A stretch of DNA of 64,000 bases from Anthoceros angustus (Eukaryota > Streptophyta > Anthocerotopsida > Anthocerotales > Anthocerotaceae): positions 62,001 to 126,000 of the forward strand of contig MU008217.1 of NCBI GenBank assembly GCA_010909165.1, given 5' to 3'. Each line of letters opens with the position of its first letter. Positions within the stretch are counted from its first letter, which is position 1. The notes under the pieces are model-generated. The model searched no databases and was not told the origin of the DNA. It saw only the letters and a list, made by a program, of their open reading frames with translations. Below are positions 33,175 through 42,362 of this stretch, piece by piece. A program made the translations under genes and the position numbers.

Positions 33175-33813
33175 CCGCTGCCGCTAAGGAAGGCAAATTG
33201 AGTCTTGATGACTTGATCAAGCTCAATAAAAAGAAAGCAAGGCGCGGCGGTGCTCGTCATCAATCACGGGGCCTTATTGTTCCCAGGTGAGAGGTTCTCG
33301 GCGGGGCTCGGAGGTGTTGACACACGACTTACGGATAGCAGTGTAGCAAGGCACGCACCCTACTTAACCTCCAAGGTTTGTAACTACACACTTTGGTGTG
33401 CAGTTAGATGCTTAAGTACTTAGTGGAACTTGTGCATATTTAGTGTTACTTGTGCCTAAAGTCGATATATGATTGGGCGGTTTTGAACTTCAATTTTACA
33501 TTTGGATTTTGTTGTCTGATCTTGTCTCACAGTTTAAGTTGAAGTCTCTAACTTTGTGATACTTAACCCTGACTTTGTTGCAACCCTAACGGTTATTGTG
33601 GTTCTCTTCTGTGCTCGTCGAACCACTAAGCCAAACAACCACTTGGATCTTGATAGCAAACCAATGACCATTGAGGCAATTGATATGCGAATGATAATAC
33701 AAGCGGCAAACCAACGACCCCCAAATGGGAGCGTGGCGGCACATGTTATAGGAAGAGGAGGTAGCCAACGACCTCCTGCCATAGTCAAAAGTGCAGAGGT
33801 CTTGGATGGATAA
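33175..33813 (+). pseudogene. UAP56-binding-motif-like gene fragment, two exons
   Basis: Exon 1 starts ATG 33,175 (MYGTAAAKEGKLSLDDLIKL, then NKKKARRGG) and runs to a donor-like AAG|GTTTGT at 33,375/33,376, with a frame-breaking change at ~33,270 relative to 14,711-15,013. The intron (to roughly 33,560-33,620) supplies sequence repeated many times in the 0-18.9 kb array. The last exon contains TTKPNNHLDLDSKPMTIEAI, RPPNGSVAAHVIGRGG and ends VLDG-stop at 33,813. The SLDDLIKLN motif suggests an mRNA-export adaptor contacting UAP56. This is the longest contiguous version of the gene in the window; the array holds scrambled minus-strand fragments of it. Confidence 0.5.
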
Positions 33814-34470
33814 GCCGTCCTCCGGACCTTGCCCACATCGGAGTTGCCGCCACGCCTACGTAACTTGGCTGGATAGGCCTTATTATCCACGCGTATCCCT
33901 TATTTCTCACACAAATCCTCACGAAAAAAATGAAAAACCCTTACTAATCGATCCGAAGGGGAGTCAAAGCATCTGTCCCTTGTCCACAGAGCGCAACTAA
34001 GAAAATTTACAAGTACAAACCTATGCAGCAAGGTCACATTTTCATCCCCCTTGCCCATTGAAACCCATGGGGCCTTGGGTAAGGTTTTCTCTCGTTTCAT
34101 CCAGGAGTGCACAAGAGCCTACGACAACGACAGGGCGGGGTTGGCCTCCCCCTTTCCAGTGTCATGGCATATTTCAAGCAACGGGTTTCCATCGCCGTGC
34201 AAAGAGCATTGGCCAGCGCCATCTTTAGGATGATCACGAGTGGTGGAGACGCGGCATTGGCGGCACCAGTGGTAAGTAGGCCCTTCCCTATCTCGGACAG
34301 CGACATCTTGGGGGCGGTTGGGGGTTATAAGGTAGATTAGTGCGGGGAGACGCCCCCCTTGGCCTGTGCCCTGTTGTGGATTGTCCCCTTTTGCCTCGGG
34401 GTAGATGGGATTTCTCATCTTGTTCTTTTTATAAAGTCTCCACATTCTCTCTCTTTCCTATTGTATAAAA
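33814..34470. other. Possible exon/TE segment shared with 43,330-43,545
   Basis: 34,107-34,340 (+) gives a 77-codon frame with SIAVQRALASAIFRM and SRPFPISDSDILGAVGG. About 34,230-34,440 recurs in inverted orientation at 43,330-43,545 (shared words include CACTGGTGCCGC and GTAGATGGGATT). At 43.5 kb it abuts copia 3 coding sequence, so it may be retrotransposon 3' sequence. Confidence 0.45.
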
Positions 34471-34474
34471 CTTA

Positions 34475-34800
34475 AGTTAAACTTTCTGTTTAGGTGCTTA
34501 ACTTTTAAAACTTAAATTAAACTTTCCTTTTTAGGTGCTTAACTTCTAAAACCTAAGTCAAACTTTCTTTTTAGGTGCTTAACTTCTAAAACTTAAGTTA
34601 AAGTATCTTTTTAGGTGCTTGACTTCTAAAACTTAAGTTAAATTTTCTTTTTAGGTACTTAACTTCTAAAACTTAAGGTAAACTTTCTTTTTAGGTGCTT
34701 GACTTCTAAAACTTAAGTTAAACTTTTTTTTGAAGTATCTAACTTCTGAAAATTAAGGTAAACTTTCTTTTTAGGTGCTTACCTTCTAACTTAATGAAAG
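34475..34800. repeat. ~40-bp minisatellite
   Basis: About eight imperfect tandem copies of a unit beginning TAGGTGCTTAACTTCTAAAA and ending CTTAAGTTAAACTTTCTTTT. Divergence between units is higher than in the 0-18.9 kb array. Confidence 0.85.
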
Positions 34801-35351
34801 TTCTTAAGTAACCTTAGACTCTTTTGCTAGCTTATTTTCACCCTCAATTTATAGTGAGCGGCCCTTTTCGTCCCAACCCTGGGCGAGGGAGACGGCTTTT
34901 CGCGGGAACATCGGCCTTCCGCGCGGAAGACTTTCAGCACTTGGAAGGCTGCGTTGAATTCGGGCTTTCCGTTGTTCTCTATTCCATTTCTCCTCTCTGA
35001 CTTCCCTCACTTCATCTTGCACCTCTTTCACGTAGCTCGATTTTTTCAAAATTGGAGGAGGAGAAATGGATCTTCCAATATCCTAAATTCTTGGAACATC
35101 TTTCCATGTTTGGGCGTGTAACACACGATCTATGGCACTGCGTTTTGGTATCCAAAATTCCACATGGCCAGCAGGCCCTCAAGTGTCTTGAAACCTCACA
35201 AAACGGTGGATTAAGGTCGGCTGATCACAATCGCGCCCTCTTGCTCAGTCTGCTATCGGGCAATCGGGCCCTCTTCCTCAAACTCTGCGTTGATTCCTTC
35301 CTTTTCTTGAAAACTTGAGAACTAGCCACTAGTCCTCTCACTTTCTTATCC
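34801..35351. other. 3' flank of PPR gene B; no gene seen
   Basis: Mixed sequence without a recognisable frame. The part next to the stop codon resembles the 3' flank of PPR gene A. Confidence 0.55.
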
Positions 35352-36353
35352 TCACGGTCGACCCTTACAACTGCAACAACCATTTGCGAATCGATGCAAA
35401 CGGTACCCATCCCTCACAACAATGTCTCTCTTTTCAAGCCTTGACATGATCTCCGTGGAACTGTGGCAGTCACTGCACATGCGTAGATTCTTCGTTACCA
35501 CCAGAGGTGTCCCACTCGGAGTGTTCAAGAGGCCAAACGCCAGAGCTAGTTTCTCAGCATGCCCACAGAGCACATCTTCCTTTTCCTTCTCACACAGTGG
35601 CTTCAACACCAACTTTGTGTGAGGTACATGGCCTCCTTCCTGCTTCACACGTGCATTCGTGCTCTCCACCTTAAATGCAATATCGTCTCTCTTTTCTCCC
35701 ACCAGAAATCTGTGTACCTCCTTTTTCACCTCAATGGTCGCCACTGCAGGTTTCTTGTTAGCTCCTGCTACCATTCTCAATGTTTCAATCCTGTCTACAT
35801 CGGTCCACCTACCTGCATCTGCATAGGCATTGGCCATGAGCACATAGGCGGGTGCCTGCAGGGGTTCCAGCCTAACAATGCTTTCAAAACACCACACCGC
35901 TCTCTCTATATCCCCGTGGCTTTTGCAGGCATTCAACAAAGTCATCAAGCCCACAACATGACTTTTACCCTCAAATGATAATAGTATCTTCTGTGCCTCA
36001 TCTAAATAGCCGGCACGCCCAAGAAGATCAATCATGCAGGTGTAATGCTCTGCAGTAGGTTTGATGCCATGCTGTTCAGACATGGAATCAAAGTGCTTGC
36101 GACCCTCCTGGACTAGTCCCGCATGACTGCAGGCTACTAGAAGGCAAGTAAAAGTAGAATCATTAGGCTGAACACCGGCAACTAACATCTCCTCAAAACA
36201 AGCTAGTGCCTTGAGACCTTCATCACAAGTACCATAACCAGATATCAGGGCATTCCATGTCACCACATCCTTTGTGTTCATGCTGTCAAAAACCTGGCGT
36301 GCATCTTCCAGTTCACCACATTTTGCATACATGTCCACCAGGCAGGTGCCCAC
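35352..36353 (-). CDS. PPR gene B, C-terminal part: PPR, E1/E2 and DYW (KP/GRP variant)
   Basis: A 333-codon frame starting within a PPR (CLVDMYAKCGELEDARQVFD). It runs through the last PPRs, E1/E2 (LLGRAGYLDEAQKILLSFEG, ALL-helical AYVLMANAYADAGRW), PG box ANKKPAVATIEV, HxE box GHAEKLALAFGL, CxxC box MCSDCH, and ends CCSCKGRP. It is the same architecture and length as the ends of genes A and C, with all deaminase ligands intact. The frame is lost just upstream, at about 36,355, where a single base is missing compared with gene C. Confidence 0.85.
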   Translation of the reverse strand: MGTCLVDMYAKCGELEDARQVFDSMNTKDVVTWNALISGYGTCDEGLKALACFEEMLVAGVQPNDSTFTCLLVACSHAGLVQEGRKHFDSMSEQHGIKPTAEHYTCMIDLLGRAGYLDEAQKILLSFEGKSHVVGLMTLLNACKSHGDIERAVWCFESIVRLEPLQAPAYVLMANAYADAGRWTDVDRIETLRMVAGANKKPAVATIEVKKEVHRFLVGEKRDDIAFKVESTNARVKQEGGHVPHTKLVLKPLCEKEKEDVLCGHAEKLALAFGLLNTPSGTPLVVTKNLRMCSDCHSSTEIMSRLEKRDIVVRDGYRLHRFANGCCSCKGRP

Positions 36354-36605
36354 ACTACGTCATCCAGCAGTCCTCTTTCGACAATCTGTGAGTGCAGCTG
36401 CCTGCCCTTCTGTAAGGCACCAGTGCTTGCACAGGCCTTCAGAAGGCAAGCAAAAGTAACAGTCAGCCAAAATCTGGCCTCCTGCTCCATTTGTCCATAC
36501 AGAACAAGCGCCTCTGTGAGTCCTTGCTGTGCATACCCAGCTATCAGGGCATTCCATGTCACCACATCCTTTGTGTTCATGCTGTCAAAAACCTGGCGTG
36601 CATCT
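36278..36605 (-). pseudogene. PPR gene B, broken middle of PPR tract
   Basis: A 100-codon frame (36,580-36,278) covers one PPR triplet (DVVTWNALIAGYAQQGLTEA, CLLKACASTGALQKGRQLHS). Junctions on both sides have lost short words relative to intact units: CCTGA near 36,632 and one A near 36,607. Confidence 0.75.
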
Positions 36606-37212
36606 TCAGTTCACCACATTTTGCATACCCAGATAGGCATTCCATGTCACCACATCCTTCGTGGCCATGCTGTCAAAAACCTGGCGTGCATCTTTCATTT
36701 TGCCACATTTTGCATACATGTCCACCAGGCAGTTGCCAACAAACAAGTCAGTCGGTATACCACTGTGCAACACATCGCGGTGCACTGTTCTACCAGATTC
36801 CAAGTCGGCAGCCAATGCACAAGCTTGAAGGGCAGCTACAAAGACGTGACCATCCGCCTTCACTCCTGACCTACGCATTTCCTGGTACAATTGTACTGCC
36901 TCATTGGGTTTCCCATGCTTTGCGTATGCAGAGATTATGGAAAACCACATGAAGACGTTTGGTTTGCCCACCCTGGTGAACACATCCATGGCCTCCTGCA
37001 GCCTACCTTCACAAGCATACATGCGCAAGATATGATTCCCCAAGAATGCACTCGACTCGTACCCAAGTTTGACAGTGAGATCATGAACTCGTCGCCCCAC
37101 AACCAAATCCTTCTTAGCTGTACACAGTTTCAGCACAGTGTAAAACAGAGACTGAGAAACAGAGTCTGTCTGCGCCAGAGATTCCAGGGCTCCAACGGCC
37201 TCAGAAAGCTTC
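36606..37212 (-). CDS. PPR gene B, first half of PPR tract
   Basis: This frame resumes immediately after a missing G (GGG at 37,212-37,214 where gene A has GGGG). It covers KLSEAVGALESLAQTDS, CTAKKDLVVGRRVHDLTVKL, FLGNHILRMYACEGRLQEAM and three further PLS repeats. It ends where CCTGA is deleted in the next repeat. Confidence 0.8.
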
Positions 37213-38089
37213 CCTGCTGACATAACGTGCTCACGGTTACAGCCGTAACGACGCCCATTTCCGATCCTGCACCCAGGTTCAGGCTTATCCCGAGCTGGAC
37301 TTGGAAGGAGGCACCATGACCCATCTGCATATCCAAGGAAACGAGCTGCTCATCAACCCAAGCTGGCTTAAACATGTTGTTTAACCACAGCACCTCGCCG
37401 GACTCCTTACGCCGGAAGTCAGGGTAACGGGAGCTCTTCTTGTGTCGTCTGTTGTCCCACCACAGGGTAGGGTCCAGAAAAAATTGTTGCCACAAGTGCT
37501 CCTGCTCCTGGCGACGATCATCGTTGGAAATCCCGTCCCCACCCATACATTTTCTCGGATGTGGAAGTGCTGGGCTCCTTGCACTGCTGCACCCGGAGCC
37601 CATTTCCGACTCTGCACGTCTCCCAGGTTCAGGATTATCTCGAGAGCTCGAATTGGAAGGAGAGGCACCGTGACCCATGTGCATATCCAAGGAAACGAGC
37701 TTCTCATCAACCCAAGCTGGCTTGAACATCTTGTTTAACCACAGCCCCTCGCCAGACCCCTTACGCCGGAAGTCAGGGGAACGGGAGCTCTTCTTATCCC
37801 GTCTGTTGTCCCACCACAGGGTAGGGTCCAGAAAAAATTGTTGCCACAAGTGCTCCTGCTCCTCGTGGCAACGGCCGGCATCGCTGGAAAAGCCGTCCCC
37901 ACCCGCACACGGTCTCGGAAGTGGGAATGCTGGGCTCCTTACACTGCTGCACCTGGAGGCTTTGTGTGCCAGGGGATGACTCCCTAAGATGCGGAAAGCG
38001 GGAGCTCCTGGTAGAATCCCTGTGTGTGTACACACACCGATTGCAATCTGTTGGGTCCCCAACGAGTCCGGTTGCCATACTGTGGCCAT
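37213..38089 (-). CDS. PPR gene B, N-terminal part with two tandem PDF-like motifs
   Basis: Starts at ATG 38,089 (MATVWQPDSLGTQQ), aligned with genes A and C. Two PDF-like blocks are present. The first (residues ~79-130; 37,855-37,700) has LWQQFFLDPTLWWDNRRDKK and PDFRRK. The second (residues ~196-249; 37,504-37,343) is nearly identical. The repeated unit is about 118 codons (~354 bp), in frame, and includes the Ser/Pro-rich linker and a PEPGRR-ESEMG segment. OSB proteins also vary in PDF motif number. The frame is open up to a single-base deletion at 37,212-37,214, where the PPR tract begins. Confidence 0.85.
37343..37855 (-). repeat. Tandem in-frame duplication of PDF-like block
   Basis: Two ~354-bp copies within gene B. 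Genes A and C have one copy, so the duplication is specific to B. Differences between copies are mainly substitutions (for example RRDKKSSRSPD against RRHKKSSRYPD), and the frame is preserved. Confidence 0.85.
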
Positions 38090-38898
38090 CGTTCAGGGAC
38101 CGCCGTCAGAAGGTGAGTATGACAACGAACTGAGCCAGGATGCCCAGGTACTGTGCGTGACCACACCATACGAGCTGGCGCTCCGATGCCGGAGCCTAAG
38201 CAATACACATAAAAGTTTCCTCGGCCACTGTGTGGATTTTGCCGTCCCGAAGTTGGTGGGGTTCAAGGGAGCCCCAGGACGGAACAGGGTGACAGAGCTG
38301 CAGGCGGGTGAAGATTTGTCACGAGCCTGGTGGTCTATTGTAGGGCTGAGCCCTTGCTGTGCATACCCAGGTGCAGAAACATCCAGATCATGGACGCCAC
38401 TGCGCTCTTTGGGCAGACCGTTGAAAAAGACACCAACGGTGGACCAAGTGTTTGGGCGGCCACATGGTAGCACCTATGGGTACACAGGAAACACGTAATA
38501 TAGGAATATTGCAGGACAAGTTACTGACGACACCTATTAAAAGTTAGATACGAGGATCGGCGTTTCACTCTGTGCGGCTGTGATACAGGCCACAAAGCCC
38601 CAATTGCTTATACAAGATGAAAATCGAAGCGCATGGGGTTATGAGCACACAAGGCAGGAATAGCGGCTTGTTCTGAATGCTTACACAAATCAGGTAGAAA
38701 CTCCAGGCTATGGGGATGGATGTTTCCGTCTCTGCCCGCTGTTCAGCAGGTTTGTAAGCACTTGCCCTTCACCGTCCAGGTCAGTCCACCAACCCTGTCC
38801 TGGCTGCTGTGAAGGCTGTGGGTTAGTGCGTGTACAGGGGGCGCGTTTGTGAGCGACCTAGTCTTGTCCATGCACCTCCGACCGCGGTCCCTGAACGG
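38090..38898. promoter_or_regulatory. 809-bp divergent intergenic region between PPR genes B and C
   Basis: The two start codons face away from each other, so both promoters must lie here if the genes are transcribed. The ~95 bp nearest gene B resemble the leader of gene A, and the sequence just before gene C's ATG shares a similar word (GCGGTCCCTGAACG). I see no clear TATA box. Short frames here are not supported. Confidence 0.5.
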
Positions 38899-40389
38899 AT
38901 GGCCGCAGTATGGCAACCGGATCCGTTGTGTACTCAACAAATTGCAATCGGTGTGTGTACATATACAGGGATTCTACCAGGAGCTCCCGCTCACCTTGTC
39001 TTAGGGAGTCAAACTCTGGCAACCAAAGGCTCCAGGTGCAGCAGTCTACGGAGCCCAGCACTTACACTTCCGAGGAAGTGGGTGGGTAGGGACGGGTTTT
39101 CCACCGATGCCGCTCGTTGCCAGGGGCAGCAGCACTTGTGGCAACAATTTATTCGGGAGCCTACCATCTGGTGGGGCAACCGACGAGATAAGAAGAGCTT
39201 CCGTTCGCCTGACTTCCGGCGGAAGGGTTCCGGCGAGATCCTGTGGTCCAACAACATGTCTTACCCAGCTTGGGTTGATGAGCAGCTCATTTCCTTGGAT
39301 ATGCACATGGGCCGTGGTTCCTGTCTTTCAGAGTCCGCTTTTCCGGATAAGCCTGAACCTGGGAGGCGTGCAGAATCGGAAATGGGCGTCGTTACTGCCG
39401 TTACCGTGAGCATGTTATGCCACCAGGGAAAGCTTTCTGAGGCCGTTGGAGCCCTGGAATCTCTGGCGCAGACAGACTCTGGTGTTTCTCAGTCTCTGTT
39501 CTACACTGTGCTAAAACTGTGTATAGCTAAGAAGGATCTGGTTGTGGGGCGACGAGTTCATGATCTCACTGTCAAACTTGGGTATGAGTCGAGTGCATAC
39601 TTGGGGAACCATATCTTGCGCATGTATGCATGTGGAGGTAGGCTGCAGGACGCCATGGGTGTGTTCACCAGGGTGGGCAAACCAAACGTCTTCATGTGGT
39701 TTTCCATAATCTCTGCACATGCTAAGCACGGAAAACCTAAGGAGGCCATACAACTCTACCATGAGATGTGTAGGTCAGGAGTGAAGGTGAATGGTCACGT
39801 CTTTGTAGCTGCCCTTCAGGCTTGTGCACTTGCTGCCGACTTGGAATCTGGCAGAAAAGTGCACTGTGATGTGGTGCAGAGTGGCATTGCTAATAACTTG
39901 TTTGTTGGCAACTGCCTGGTGGACATGTATGCAAAATGTGGCCAATTGAAAGATGCACGCCAGGTTTTTGACAACATGGCCACAAAGGATGTGGTGACAT
40001 GGAATGCCCTGATAGCTGGGTATGCAAAATGTGGTGAACTGAACGATGCACGCGAGGTTTTTGACAGCATGAACATAAAGAATGTGGTGACATGGAATGC
40101 CCTGATAGCTGGGTATGCAAGATGTGGTAACATGAAGGATGCACGCCAGGTTTTTGACAGCATGCCCATAAAGGATGTGGTGACATGGACGGCGCTCATT
40201 TCTGGGTATGCCCAGCAAGGGCTCGGACCAAGAGGCGCTTGTTCTGTATGGACAAATGGAGCAGGAGGGCCTCATTTGGCTGATGTTACTTTTGCTTGCC
40301 TTCTGAAGGCCTGTGCAAGCACTGGTGCCTTACAGAAGGGCAGCAGCTGCACTCACAGATTGTTGAAAGAGGACTGCTGGATGACGTAG
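38899..40389 (+). CDS. PPR gene C, N-terminal part: PDF-like motif plus PPR tract
   Basis: ATG 38,899 (MAAVWQPDPLCTQQ) is preferred over the in-frame ATG at 38,830 because it aligns with paralogs A and B. The PDF-like block is at residues ~79-130 (39,133-39,288), with LWQQF, WWGNRRDKK (Asp of WWDNR replaced by Gly), PDFRRK, LWSNN and AWVDEQL. PPRs follow from residue ~165: ILRMYACGGRLQDAMGVF, CLVDMYAKCGQLKDARQVFD and several DVVTWNALIAGYAKCGEL units. The frame ends at 40,389 after one G is lost in GGGCAGGCAGC. Predicted organellar RNA-binding editing factor. Confidence 0.85.
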   Translation: MAAVWQPDPLCTQQIAIGVCTYTGILPGAPAHLVLGSQTLATKGSRCSSLRSPALTLPRKWVGRDGFSTDAARCQGQQHLWQQFIREPTIWWGNRRDKKSFRSPDFRRKGSGEILWSNNMSYPAWVDEQLISLDMHMGRGSCLSESAFPDKPEPGRRAESEMGVVTAVTVSMLCHQGKLSEAVGALESLAQTDSGVSQSLFYTVLKLCIAKKDLVVGRRVHDLTVKLGYESSAYLGNHILRMYACGGRLQDAMGVFTRVGKPNVFMWFSIISAHAKHGKPKEAIQLYHEMCRSGVKVNGHVFVAALQACALAADLESGRKVHCDVVQSGIANNLFVGNCLVDMYAKCGQLKDARQVFDNMATKDVVTWNALIAGYAKCGELNDAREVFDSMNIKNVVTWNALIAGYARCGNMKDARQVFDSMPIKDVVTWTALISGYAQQGLGPRGACSVWTNGAGGPHLADVTFACLLKACASTGALQKGSSCTHRLLKEDCWMT

Positions 40390-41290
40390 TGGTGGGGCAA
40401 CTGCCTGGTGGACATGTACGCAAAATGTGGTGAACTGGAAGATGCACGCCAGGTTTTTGACAGCTTTGCCGTAAAGGATGTGGTGACGTGGAATGCCCTG
40501 ATAGCTGGGTATGCAAAATGTGGTGAACTGAAAGATGCACAGGTTTTTGACAGCATGAACACAAAGAATGTGGTGACATGGAATGCCCTGATAGCTGGGT
40601 ATGCAAAATGTGGTGAACTGAAAGATGCACACGAGGTTTTTGACAGCATGAACACAAAGAATGTGGTGACATGGAATGCCTGATAGCTGGGTATGCACAG
40701 GGCTCGGACATGAGGCGCTTGTTCTGTATGGACAAATGGAGCAGGAGGGCCTCATTTGGCTGATGCTGTCACTTTTGCTTGCCTTCTGAAGGCCTGTGCA
40801 AGCACTGGTGCCTTACAGAAGGGCAGGCAGCTGCACTCACAGATTGTTGAAAGAGGACTGCTGGATGACGTAGTGGTGGGGCAACTGCCTGGTGGACATG
40901 TATGCAAAATGTGGTGAACTGGAAGATGCACGCCAGGTTTTTGACAGCATGGCCACAAAGGATGTGGTGACATGGAATGCCCTGATAGCTGGGTATGCAA
41001 AATGTGGTGAACTGAAAGATGCACAGGTTTTTGACAGCATGAACACAAAGAATGTGGTGACATGGAATGCCCTGATAGCTGGGTATGCAAAATGTGGTGA
41101 ACTGAAAGATGCACACGAGGTTTTTGACAGCATGAACACAAAGAATGTGGTGACATGGAATGCCTGATAGCTGGGTATGCACAGGGCTCGGACATGACGC
41201 GCTTGTTCTGTATGGACAAATGGAGCAGGAGGGCCTCATTCTGGCTGATGCTGTCACTTTTGGTTGCCTTCTGAAGGCCTGTGCAAACAC
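40324..41290 (+). repeat. 484-bp tandem duplication inside PPR gene C
   Basis: 40,324-40,807 and 40,808-41,290 are nearly identical, each carrying a LQKGRQLHSQIV segment and three PPR units. The period (484 = 3 x 161 + 1) is not a multiple of three. Both copies share the same AATGCCTGATAG (one C missing) and GGTGGGGCAACTG (extra base) lesions, so these lesions pre-date the duplication or are systematic. Confidence 0.85.
40390..41159 (+). pseudogene. PPR gene C, broken middle of PPR tract
   Basis: Continuous PPR coding similarity in changing frames: 40,408-40,683 and 40,892-41,167, each 91 codons, are essentially the same peptide because of the 484-bp duplication. Units such as YAKCGELKDAQVF lack two residues (six bases) but keep frame, while others lose single bases. 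Confidence 0.75.
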
Positions 41291-42362
41291 TGGCGCCTTA
41301 CAAAAGGGCAGGCAGTTGCACTCACGGATTGTTGAAAGAGGACTGCTGGATGACGTTGTGGTGGGCACCTGCCTTGTGGACATGTATGCAAAATTTGGTG
41401 AACTGGAAGATGCACGCCAGGTGTTTGACAGCATGGCCACGAAGAATGTGGTGACATGGACCGCCCTGATATCTGGGTATGGTACGTGTGATGAAGGTCT
41501 CAAGGCACTAGCTTGTTTTGAAGAGATGTTAGTTGCCGGTGTTCAGCCTGATGATGCTACTTTTACTTGCCTTCTAGGAGCATGCAGTCATGAGGGACTG
41601 GTCCATGAGGGTCGCAAGCACTTTGATTCTATGTCTGAACAGCATGGCATCGAACCTAGTAGTGAGCATTACAACTGCATGATTGATCTTCTTGGACGTG
41701 CTGGCCATTTAGATGAGGCAGAGAAGATGCTATTGTCATGTGAGGGCCAAAGCAGTGTTGTGGGCTTGAGGTCTTTGTTGAATGCGTGCAAGATTCACGG
41801 GGATTTAGAGAGGGCGATGTGGTGTTTCAAAAGCATTGTAAGGTTGGACCCTCAGGATGCGCCCGCATATGTGCTCATGGCCAATGCCTATGCTGATGCA
41901 GGTAGGTGGAGTGATGTAGATAGGATTGAAACACAGAGAAGGGTAGCAGGAGCTAACAAGAAACCTGCAGTGGCGACCATTGAGGTGAATAAGGAGGTTC
42001 ACAGATTTCTGGTGGGAGAAAGGAGAAAGGATATTGCGCTTCAGGTGGAAAGCACAAATGCACGTGTGAAGCAGGAAGGAGGCCATGTACCTCACACAAA
42101 GTTGGTGTTGAAGCCAGTGTGTGAGAAGGAAAAGGAAGATGTGCTTTGTGGGCATGCTGAGAAGCTAGCTTTAGCGTTTGGTCTGTTGAACACTCCGAGT
42201 GGGACACCTCTGGTGGTAACGAAGAATCTACGCATGTGCAGTGACTGCCACAGTTCCACGGAGATTATGTCAAGGCTCGAACTGAGAGACATTGTTGTAA
42301 GGGATGGGTACCGTGTGCATCGATTCACAGCTGGTTGTTGCAGTTGTAAGGGTCGACCGTGA
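41160..42362 (+). CDS. PPR gene C, C-terminal part: PPR, E1/E2 and DYW (KP/GRP variant)
   Basis: A 400-codon frame. It covers the last PPRs (CLVDMYAKFGELEDARQVFD, NVVTWTALISGYGTCDEGLK), E1/E2 (LLGRAGHLDEAEKMLLSCEG, MANAYADAGRWSDVDRIE), PG box ANKKPAVATIEV, HxE box GHAEKLALAFGL, CxxC box MCSDCHSSTEI and the end CCSCKGRP. All zinc and catalytic residues expected of a DYW deaminase are present. The KKPA and GRP signatures place it with KP/GRP-type variants proposed to act in U-to-C editing. Confidence 0.88.
   Translation: MPDSWVCTGLGHDALVLYGQMEQEGLILADAVTFGCLLKACANTGALQKGRQLHSRIVERGLLDDVVVGTCLVDMYAKFGELEDARQVFDSMATKNVVTWTALISGYGTCDEGLKALACFEEMLVAGVQPDDATFTCLLGACSHEGLVHEGRKHFDSMSEQHGIEPSSEHYNCMIDLLGRAGHLDEAEKMLLSCEGQSSVVGLRSLLNACKIHGDLERAMWCFKSIVRLDPQDAPAYVLMANAYADAGRWSDVDRIETQRRVAGANKKPAVATIEVNKEVHRFLVGERRKDIALQVESTNARVKQEGGHVPHTKLVLKPVCEKEKEDVLCGHAEKLALAFGLLNTPSGTPLVVTKNLRMCSDCHSSTEIMSRLELRDIVVRDGYRVHRFTAGCCSCKGRP

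Noticed and set aside
38093-38498. Overlapping frames of 126 and 169 codons between PPR genes B and C
   Set aside because: Both strands are open to a similar extent with no recognisable features; the sequence behaves as leader/promoter DNA.
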